Source: Acholeplasmataceae bacterium (GTDB lineage: Bacteria; Bacillota_I; Bacilli_A; Acholeplasmatales; Acholeplasmataceae). From it: a stretch of 5,720 bases of DNA. Within the stretch, counting starts at the first letter, position 1; the number at the start of each line of letters is the position of its first letter. The translations under genes were made by a program, and so were the position numbers. The stretch covers positions 35,967 to 41,686 of the forward strand of contig DOYO01000047.1 in the NCBI GenBank assembly GCA_003518475.1, read 5' to 3'. Positions 1-4,702 of this stretch are shown here, one piece after another. The notes under the pieces were generated by a model. The model was not told where the DNA came from. It saw only the letters and a list, made by a program, of their open reading frames with translations, and made no database searches.

Positions 1-432
1 ATCATCACCCTTGAACTGTATTACACTTCCAGTGGTAATGCTACCGTTCAAACACTAACAGAAAATTTGAAACAACAATATGAAAGTTTGCTTATCGATG
101 ATACCAACTTTGTAAGAATCATGATTCAACTGCATGACATTCCTTTCCCAAATATTTACAACGATTACATCTCCATCGCTAAAATGGATCTCGGTATTGG
201 CAGTCTTTCAACAAGTTATCTGTGCGATTGTAACTATATGCTCATGTACTCCGATGAAAATCCCTATGATTTGTTAATGAATTGGGGTATCGATACCTCT
301 TCTGCAAATATTCCTATTGCTTATCATAATTTAGAAGGCAAGATGGTTTATGAAATGTGGAGTTATAACGCTATCGTGCACGCACTAGATGAGGAAACAC
401 AAATCAAAGATGGCGTCGTTTATACATCCTAA
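1..432 (+). CDS. C-terminal part of a probable peptide ABC transporter substrate-binding protein (5' end outside window)
   Basis: The reading frame is open from base 1 to a TAA at 430-432, giving 143 residues, so the gene begins upstream of the window. The TTG at 67 lies inside this open frame and has no Shine-Dalgarno site, so it is read as an internal Leu. The segment has a short aromatic- and Asp-rich pattern (DLGIGSL, then NPYDLLMNWGIDTS, then a YHNLEGKMVYEMW stretch). This resembles the C-terminal lobe of family 5 (OppA/DppA-type) extracellular solute-binding proteins, in particular the divergent ones of the Acholeplasma/low-GC group. Such proteins are secreted lipoproteins that hand peptides to an ABC permease, but the signal peptide would be outside the window. 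The assignment rests on remembered family appearance, not a clear catalytic motif, so it is moderate. The permease and ATPase genes are not downstream; they would have to lie upstream or elsewhere. Confidence 0.6.
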   Translation: MITLELYYTSSGNATVQTLTENLKQQYESLLIDDTNFVRIMIQLHDIPFPNIYNDYISIAKMDLGIGSLSTSYLCDCNYMLMYSDENPYDLLMNWGIDTSSANIPIAYHNLEGKMVYEMWSYNAIVHALDEETQIKDGVVYTS

Positions 433-452
433 GTTGTAAATAAATATAATTC

Positions 453-493
453 AAAAAAAATGCTATATGAGATTTTCATCATAGCATTTTTTT
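453..493. terminator. Bidirectional intrinsic terminator between the substrate-binding gene and tRNA-Pro
   Basis: The arms TGCTAT (461-466) and ATAGCA (481-486) pair. An inner ATGA/TCAT stem extends them with a single bulged C at 480 and a GATTT loop. A run of eight A (453-460) precedes the stem and seven T (487-493) follow it, so a U-tract follows the hairpin on either strand. It sits 20 bases after the stop of the upstream + strand gene and about 40 bases beyond the 3' end of the - strand tRNA, as expected for a terminator shared by convergent units. Confidence 0.88.
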
Positions 494-523
494 ACTTTAT
501 ATTTGTTTGTTGAAAACATATCC

Positions 524-618
524 ATACGCCCTGTCGGGAAGACGGGATTTGAACCCGCGACCTCCTGGTCCCGAACCAGGTGCTCTACCAAGCTGAGCCA
601 CTTCCCGACACGGCGTAT
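524..618. repeat. Inverted repeat flanking tRNA-Pro that extends its acceptor stem
   Basis: The 18 bases at 524-541 and at 601-618 are reverse complements except for one mismatch (531 against 611). The inner 7 bp are the tRNA acceptor stem. The outer part pairs the discriminator base and the 3' trailer with the 5' leader for up to 11 more positions. In the primary transcript this would give an almost continuous 18-bp stem topped by the tRNA. Confidence 0.8.
534..607 (-). tRNA. tRNA-Pro, anticodon CGG
   Basis: Read on the - strand, the 74 bases fold into a full cloverleaf. The acceptor stem is CGGGAAG/CTTCCCG, the D stem GCTC/GAGC with GG in the loop, and the anticodon stem CCTGG/CCAGG. The anticodon loop is TTCGGGA, the variable loop has five bases, and the T stem GCGGG/CCCGT carries a TTCAAAT loop. 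The discriminator is A73. Anticodon bases 34-36 are CGG (window 573-571), followed by G37, the usual TrmD methylation site in tRNA-Pro. The C1-G72 pair fits bacterial proline tRNAs. The 3' CCA is not encoded, because CAG follows A73, so it must be added by CCA nucleotidyltransferase. It reads CCG codons, which are scarce in AT-rich genomes; a separate UGG isoacceptor is expected elsewhere. It is transcribed convergently with the upstream gene. Confidence 0.97.
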
Positions 619-655
619 TGATTCGCATTTTCTATCAACAACAACGTTCTATACC

Positions 656-684
656 ATTATATGATAAATTGCTGTAGATTTGAA
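656..684 (-). promoter_or_regulatory. Sigma-A-like promoter for tRNA-Pro
   Basis: On the - strand there is a perfect -10 TATAAT (661-656) and a -35 TTCAAA (684-679, four of six consensus bases) separated by 17 bases. Initiation would fall near 649, giving a leader of about 40 bases before the tRNA 5' end at 607. Confidence 0.72.
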
Positions 685-796
685 TGGAGAACGTATAAAG
701 TTTCCTTATTATCATCATTTTAATGAATTTAGAAACCTCATTTATTTTATACCCATTATTGATTATTACAATTTCATTAAGTTCATATGATAAATT
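659..796 (+). repeat. Exact 12-base direct repeat in the tRNA / B12-operon promoter region
   Basis: ATATGATAAATT occurs at 659-670 and again at 785-796, 126 bases apart. The first copy overlaps the tRNA -10 box and the second abuts the likely -10 box of the B12-sensor operon. It could be a shared operator or a chance repeat in AT-rich DNA. Confidence 0.4.
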
Positions 797-801
797 ATAA
801 G
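773..801 (+). promoter_or_regulatory. Weak candidate promoter for the B12-sensor/cyclase operon
   Basis: TATAAG (796-801) lies 17 bases after TTCATT (773-778), which matches the -35 consensus at only three positions. Overlapping alternatives for the -10 are TATGAT (786-791) and TAAGAT (798-803), neither with a better -35. Initiation near 808 would leave about 60 bases of leader before the ATG at 867. The poor -35 could mean activator dependence or low expression. Confidence 0.38.
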
Positions 802-851
802 ATTGTGTTATGATGAAGGCAAGAAATAAAATAAATCAATTTCATAAAACC

Positions 852-858
852 AAGGAGG
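852..858 (+). promoter_or_regulatory. Strong ribosome binding site fixing the start of the B12-binding sensor
   Basis: AAGGAGG at 852-858 stands 8 bases before the ATG at 867. The in-frame upstream ATGs at 810 and 813 have no Shine-Dalgarno sequence in front of them and lie almost on top of the candidate transcription start, so 867 is preferred. Confidence 0.9.
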
Positions 859-866
859 ACATTCTG

Positions 867-1898
867 ATGGAAACGTATCGTTTGCCTACGGACATTTTAA
901 AAAATAAAGATGATCTTGCACTTCACATTTTCAATCAGGATTTTCTCATGAATCCTTCCTTATCAAGATATAAAGATAAGTACATTCAAGACACGGTTTA
1001 TACCTTAAGATTTCTCAGTACCTCACTTGAAGTCGGAGAACCACTCATTTTTGTGAATTATATGGAATGGTTTGGATCATTGGCTCAACATTTAAAATTT
1101 AATATGGATAGCATGGAGCGCTACTTCAGGGTATGTGAAAGTGTATTTCAAGAAATATTCGATCATCCTTTGTCAGATTCTACCATTAAGACATTTAAAA
1201 AAGGTATAGAAGCCTATAGAAAGTCATTTTTTTCCACAGATCTCGCTAAAATTGATTATGATCAATTCTTAAATCACTTGATTTCAATGCATAGTGACTT
1301 AGCATATCAACACATCCTAAATCTTGTAAATCAAGGAATGAGCCTGAAGGATATCTATTTGAATGTTTTACAGCCCACTTTGTACAAAGTCGGAGAACTA
1401 TGGCAGAGACGCATTATCACAGTAGCCAAGGAACATTACATCACCGCTGCGGTTCAGCATATTATTGGAAGACTATATTCAATACTTTTTTCAAACAGAG
1501 AGCATAACCAAAAAACAGTCACAGCTGTTTGTGCAGGTGATGAACTCCATGAAATCGGTATGAGAATGGTTGCTGACTTTTTTGAGCTTTCGGGCTGGGA
1601 TTCTATCTTTTTAGGTTCTAACATCCCAATTGAGGTTATCATCAATCATTTGATTGAAAATCCAACGCAACTATTCGCCATTTCAGCAACTACTTCTTCA
1701 CATCTCATTGAAGTCAGAGATTTGATAAAAGCTACAAAGACAAATCCTAAACTCAAAGATATAAAAATTATTGTTGGAGGACATGTTTTCAATGAAACAC
1801 CTGACTTGTGGAAATCTTTAGGTGCTGATGGATTTGCGATGGATGCAGAACAAGCAGTCATTCTTGGAACGCTATTGGTAGGTGAAGCAAATGCATAA
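867..1898 (+). CDS. Stand-alone cobalamin-binding sensor with CarH-type Wx9EH motif
   Basis: The protein has 343 residues from the ATG at 867. Residues 1-125 or so are a helical N-terminal domain (pattern Y45-TLRFL, IFVNYMEWF near 61-69) that I recognise from other stand-alone B12-binding regulators but cannot name. Residues 130-210 form the helical cap of B12-binding proteins, with W179, nine residues, then E189-H190. This Wx9EH signature marks AdoCbl photoreceptors such as CarH and LitR and separates them from methyltransferase corrinoid proteins. Residues 216-340 are a Rossmann-type cobalamin domain with E226-L-H228-E-I-G231 (ExHxxG), where His228 is the expected lower axial ligand. It also has an ISATTSSHL loop (272-280) and G304-G305. 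There is no MerR-type DNA-binding domain, signal peptide or membrane segment, so it should be cytosolic and act through a partner. The gene overlaps the diguanylate cyclase gene by 8 bases, which makes that cyclase the likely partner. The residue after W179 is Gln, not the His of Thermus CarH. B12 binding is confident; light sensing is inferred. Confidence 0.88.
   Translation: METYRLPTDILKNKDDLALHIFNQDFLMNPSLSRYKDKYIQDTVYTLRFLSTSLEVGEPLIFVNYMEWFGSLAQHLKFNMDSMERYFRVCESVFQEIFDHPLSDSTIKTFKKGIEAYRKSFFSTDLAKIDYDQFLNHLISMHSDLAYQHILNLVNQGMSLKDIYLNVLQPTLYKVGELWQRRIITVAKEHYITAAVQHIIGRLYSILFSNREHNQKTVTAVCAGDELHEIGMRMVADFFELSGWDSIFLGSNIPIEVIINHLIENPTQLFAISATTSSHLIEVRDLIKATKTNPKLKDIKIIVGGHVFNETPDLWKSLGADGFAMDAEQAVILGTLLVGEANA
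1880..1885 (+). promoter_or_regulatory. Ribosome binding site of the cyclase gene, inside the preceding gene
   Basis: AGGTGA (1880-1885) is 5 bases from the ATG at 1891 and lies within the last codons of the B12-sensor gene. A GTG at 1882 in the same frame overlaps this site and would lack its own, so the ATG is the better start. The arrangement favours translational coupling. Confidence 0.72.
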
Positions 1899-2856
1899 AA
1901 TAGAAATGAACGACTTTTTACTGGTGATCAATCAAAATAACGTAATTACTTCAATTTTCCCAAGTGATTCCGATTTTTCAGATTTGCAAGACAAGAAGAT
2001 TGAGACAATTTTTAATACCGAATCCCTCGACCAATTTAATGACTTTTTGAAAAAAATGAATCAAAATCAAACTGCATTCCATCACCATTTAATCATTGAA
2101 CATTCAAATCAAACGCACGATTGTTATCTCAATGGTTTTAAGGATGGAGATACTCGTTTGATTTTTGTGCTGTTCAATACAGCGACAGATGAAGAAATTC
2201 TGAAAAAAATCATGCGGCTAAACAGCCAGCAGTTGAATGAACTCCGTATAATCAGAAAAGATTTTCAAGTTCAAGATACGAAAATATATGAGGAAATTTC
2301 AAAATTGAACAGCGAACTCCTCAATTCTAAACGCACCATTGAAAAACAAAACGCAGAATTGCAGCGTTATAATCTATTGCTGAAGCACATGTCTATGGAA
2401 GATTCACTGACAGGCAGCTACAATAGACGGTATTTCTATGATTATATGAAAGAAAAGTTCCTTTCTTCTCAAATATATGTATTCCATAGCTTGACCATGA
2501 TTGATTTTAATGATTTCAAAAAAGTTAACGATCAGTTCGGTCATGATGCAGGTGACAGGCTTCTCATCATGTTTGTTAAGCTGACTAAAGATATCATCAA
2601 AGGCAAAGGTGAAATTTTTCGAATAGGCGGTGATGAATTCATCATTGTCCTCACGGATACGAATCTCGATGAATCTTTTTCGCGGATAAAGCTGATTGAA
2701 AATGCCTTTTCTTCAAATTCAGCAGTAGCAAGTATTTCATATGGAATTGTCTTGTTCAATGAAAGTGAGTTGAATCATGAGTTTGATTTAACTAACTTAG
2801 TCAATAAAGCAGATGAATTGATGTATATAGAGAAAAAGCATTCAAAAAACTTTTAA
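1891..2856 (+). CDS. Diguanylate cyclase: PAS-like sensor, coiled coil, GGDEF domain
   Basis: The protein has 321 residues. Residues 1-95 look like a PAS-type sensory domain (LLVINQNNVITSIF start, five-strand pattern ending LIFVLFNTAT). Residues 100-165 are charged and heptad-like, a probable dimerising coiled coil. The GGDEF domain runs from 166 to the end. It opens with D171-SLTG-x-x-NRR, then D205 (metal), F209-K210, N213-D214 and G217-H218 with D222, then R244-I-G246-G247-D248-E249-F250. All key catalytic and GTP-contact positions appear intact, so it should condense two GTP to cyclic di-GMP as a dimer. The inhibitory RxxD site, expected five residues before GGDEF, reads K237-GK-G240, so product inhibition at that site should be absent. 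There is no EAL domain, membrane segment or signal peptide. The 8-base overlap with the cobalamin sensor suggests that the sensor controls this enzyme, perhaps through the PAS domain. Cyclase assignment is strong; its control by B12 is inferred. Confidence 0.92.
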   Translation: MHKIEMNDFLLVINQNNVITSIFPSDSDFSDLQDKKIETIFNTESLDQFNDFLKKMNQNQTAFHHHLIIEHSNQTHDCYLNGFKDGDTRLIFVLFNTATDEEILKKIMRLNSQQLNELRIIRKDFQVQDTKIYEEISKLNSELLNSKRTIEKQNAELQRYNLLLKHMSMEDSLTGSYNRRYFYDYMKEKFLSSQIYVFHSLTMIDFNDFKKVNDQFGHDAGDRLLIMFVKLTKDIIKGKGEIFRIGGDEFIIVLTDTNLDESFSRIKLIENAFSSNSAVASISYGIVLFNESELNHEFDLTNLVNKADELMYIEKKHSKNF

Positions 2857-2881
2857 ATTCATTAAAAATAGTATTAAACCC

Positions 2882-2934
2882 AAGCATTTGACAAAATGAA
2901 CATGTCCAAACATGTCCTTGTTGAGTGCTTTTTT
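2882..2934 (+). terminator. Long hairpin terminator after the sensor/cyclase operon
   Basis: AAGCA (2882-2886) pairs with TGCTT (2926-2930). The stem continues through TTT/GAG wobble pairs and GACAA/TTGTT, and is capped by ACATGT (2900-2905)/ACATGT (2910-2915) with a CCAA loop. Six T (2929-2934) form the U-tract. It begins 25 bases after the cyclase stop. The apex is unusual: ACATGTCC is repeated in tandem, each copy containing a palindrome. Confidence 0.8.
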
Positions 2935-3153
2935 AAGGGATTGATTAGTATAACAAGTGAAACATTGAGTAAAAAAATAATAAGTTTAAAGAATTTCTGA
3001 TAATATAAGCGATGAAACAAACAAAAATAAGGATATACTGTGAACTTCATTTACTTACCTTACAAGAGCAAGCGTGTATATTTCAGCTTAAGGAAACGGG
3101 TATGAAGATTAACTGAATCCACTGCAAACACATATTCTATGATTGCTAAATGT
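2935..3153. other. Intergenic spacer with no supported gene
   Basis: This AT-rich stretch lies between the operon terminator and the antiporter promoter. It holds two short open frames. One is a 34-codon frame on the + strand from an ATG at 3012 to a TGA at 3114-3116, without a Shine-Dalgarno site. The other is a roughly 36-codon frame on the - strand between stops at 3171-3173 and 3060-3062, without a good start. I recognise neither. I see no riboswitch fold, tRNA or strong repeat here. A decayed gene or a small RNA is possible but not supported. Confidence 0.5.
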
Positions 3154-3182
3154 TTGACAATGTCTTCATTTCATCATAAGAT
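3154..3182 (+). promoter_or_regulatory. Strong sigma-A-like promoter for the MATE antiporter
   Basis: A perfect -35 TTGACA (3154-3159), a 17-base spacer and a -10 TAAGAT (3177-3182, five of six bases) predict initiation near 3189, about 20 bases before the start codon. The leader is too short for an attenuator or riboswitch, so expression looks constitutive unless an operator overlaps the promoter. Confidence 0.85.
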
Positions 3183-3197
3183 GACTCTATAAAGATA

Positions 3198-3203
3198 AGA
3201 GGT
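3198..3203 (+). promoter_or_regulatory. Ribosome binding site of the MATE antiporter
   Basis: AGAGGT (3198-3203) is followed by four C and then the ATG at 3208. The spacing is short but usable, and together with the promoter just upstream it supports this start. Confidence 0.7.
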
Positions 3204-3207
3204 CCCC

Positions 3208-4578
3208 ATGAATCAGTCGAAAAATAGCACCAATCTCACCATCGGTAATATCAGCACACATCTTAAACATATCGCAATTCCGGCATCCGTTGGGTTTCTT
3301 TTCAATACACTATTCAATGTTGTTGATACTGTTTATGCTGGAAGACTCTCAACAGAAGCGCTCGCCGGTTTAACGATTTCATTTCCAATATTCTTTATCA
3401 TTATTGCAGTCACTGCAGGATTAGGAAATGCCATTTCAGCGCTCGCCTCCATTGCACTGGGCAAAAAAGATCATCAACTTTTTCATCAACTGATTAAAAA
3501 TGCGTTGCTGATTGGTGTATTTTTGTCTATTTTAATGACAGTTCTATCTCCAATCATCACAGAACCTCTTTTATCGCTGTTGGGTTCTGAAGGTTCAGCA
3601 AAGACATACGGCATCAATTATACAAACACAATTTTTTTCGGCTCGTTCTTCTTTGTATTTAATGCACTGTTCAGTGGAATACTCTCCGCTCAAGGGCAAA
3701 CCAAACCTTATCGCAACTTTCTAGTGATTGGGTTCTTTATGAATCTTATTTTAGATCCCTTGTTGATTTTTGGATGGTTTGGATTGCCAAGACTAGGTGT
3801 TGTTGGTGTTGCACTAGCAACAATCATTGTTCAAATGTTTGGAACTGTATATTTATTCATCAAAGTAAAAAAATCAACAGTATTTGATAAGAGCGTGTTG
3901 AAAAAAGCACATTTTTCTTATGCTTCCATCAAAGATGTATTGAAACAAGGTATCCCATCTTCACTCAACATGGCAACCATCGCAATCGGCATTTTCATCA
4001 TCAACTATTTCGTCTTAAAATATGGTGGAACAACAGGAATCGCTGGTTATGGAGTCGGAGTCAGGATTGAGCAGCTCGCCCTTCTTCCAACATTGGGACT
4101 CAATATTGCAGTATTGACCATTGTTGGTCAAAATTATGGTGCCAAACAGTTTGATCGAATCAAAGAAGTTTTAAAAAAAGCTACTTTTTCAGGTATCATC
4201 ATCATGATTATCGGGGCATTCATCATTTTCCCTTTAGCTCCTTACTTGATTCAACTATTCAATCAAGATGCTCAAGTTATCAAACAAGGTTCACGCTATT
4301 TACGCATTGAGGTATTAGCTTTCATAACCTATGTCATATTAAATATTTGCGTATCCGTGCTTCAAGGCATTAAAAAACCTGGATTTGCAATTTATATCGG
4401 GCTTTATCGACAAGTTTTGCCATTTGCTATATTTTATCTATTAGGTACAGTCTTTGATATGGGGCTGGATGGTGTCTGGTGGGGGATTGTACTGATTAAT
4501 TGGAGTGCAGTAGCTATCACATTGATTTATACAAAAAGAGTGTTGATCAAATTAGAAATATCGCTTCAAAAAGCTTAA
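3208..4578 (+). CDS. MATE-family multidrug/cation antiporter
   Basis: This 456-residue, very hydrophobic protein has the length and twelve-helix, two-bundle layout of MATE transporters, which export cationic drugs or metabolites across the cytoplasmic membrane in exchange for Na+ or H+. Family hallmarks visible are: IPASVGFLFNTLFNVVDTVY with D40 in the first helix; the AGRLSTEALAGLTISFP stretch after it (44-60); the TAGLGNAISALASIALG run (69-85); NLILDPLLIFG (179-189) in the fifth/sixth helix area; QGIPSSLNM (247-255) opening the second bundle; and GQNYGA (307-312) at the repeat-symmetric position. Hydrophilic links near 220-245 and 313-325 separate the helices. The N terminus has no cleavable signal, as expected. 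It is transcribed alone from its own promoter and is convergent with the epimerase gene. Substrate and coupling ion cannot be read from the sequence. NorM, DinF and MepA subgroups are all possible; MepA-like is a guess. Confidence 0.93.
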   Translation: MNQSKNSTNLTIGNISTHLKHIAIPASVGFLFNTLFNVVDTVYAGRLSTEALAGLTISFPIFFIIIAVTAGLGNAISALASIALGKKDHQLFHQLIKNALLIGVFLSILMTVLSPIITEPLLSLLGSEGSAKTYGINYTNTIFFGSFFFVFNALFSGILSAQGQTKPYRNFLVIGFFMNLILDPLLIFGWFGLPRLGVVGVALATIIVQMFGTVYLFIKVKKSTVFDKSVLKKAHFSYASIKDVLKQGIPSSLNMATIAIGIFIINYFVLKYGGTTGIAGYGVGVRIEQLALLPTLGLNIAVLTIVGQNYGAKQFDRIKEVLKKATFSGIIIMIIGAFIIFPLAPYLIQLFNQDAQVIKQGSRYLRIEVLAFITYVILNICVSVLQGIKKPGFAIYIGLYRQVLPFAIFYLLGTVFDMGLDGVWWGIVLINWSAVAITLIYTKRVLIKLEISLQKA

Positions 4579-4630
4579 TCCTTAAATTTTTTATATCATC
4601 AATTCCATTCAATTTTTTAGGTTGATGAAG

Positions 4631-4678
4631 ACAAAATAAAAAAGCAGACGATATCAATTGTCTGCTTTGTCATTTTGT
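4631..4678. terminator. Hairpin terminator between convergent MATE and epimerase genes
   Basis: AAAGCAGAC (4641-4649) pairs perfectly with GTCTGCTTT (4660-4668) around a 10-base loop. Beyond a 3x3 internal loop, ACAAAAT (4631-4637) pairs with ATTTTGT (4672-4678). On the - strand the stem runs into six T and then ATTTTG, a good U-tract for ending the epimerase transcript. On the + strand the U-tract is short (TTTGTCATTTTG), so termination of the MATE transcript is probably weaker. Confidence 0.8.
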
Positions 4679-4702
4679 AGAGATTTATTCATGCTTCTTC
4701 AT

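Noticed and set aside
67..432. TTG at 67 as the start of a complete 121-residue gene
   Set aside because: The frame stays open to base 1, there is no Shine-Dalgarno site before 67, and the product looks like the C-terminal part of a larger binding protein.
715..726. Palindrome TCATT-TT-AATGA as an operator
   Set aside because: It is short, AT-rich and away from the -10/-35 positions, so it is not distinguishable from chance.
661..866. Cobalamin riboswitch upstream of the B12-binding gene
   Set aside because: I saw no B12-box-like GCCACTG element or long multi-stem leader; the probable leader is only about 60 bases.
1454..1861. Two - strand open frames (63 and 71 codons) inside the B12-sensor gene
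   Set aside because: They are antisense shadows of a well-supported gene, with no ribosome binding sites or recognisable product.
867..1898. Corrinoid protein of a methyltransferase system (MtaC/MtbC/MttC type)
   Set aside because: The cap carries the Wx9EH signature of AdoCbl photosensors, there is an extra N-terminal domain, and no methyltransferase gene is adjacent; the neighbour is a signalling enzyme.
2541..2759. A - strand open frame of 72 codons inside the cyclase gene
   Set aside because: It lies opposite the GGDEF coding region and has no independent support.
3012..3116. A 34-residue small protein on the + strand
   Set aside because: There is no Shine-Dalgarno site, no convincing promoter and no recognisable sequence; its length is expected by chance.
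4596..4628. TCATCAA/TTGATGA inverted repeat after the MATE gene as its terminator
   Set aside because: The loop is 19 bases and no U-tract follows; the hairpin at 4631-4678 is far better.
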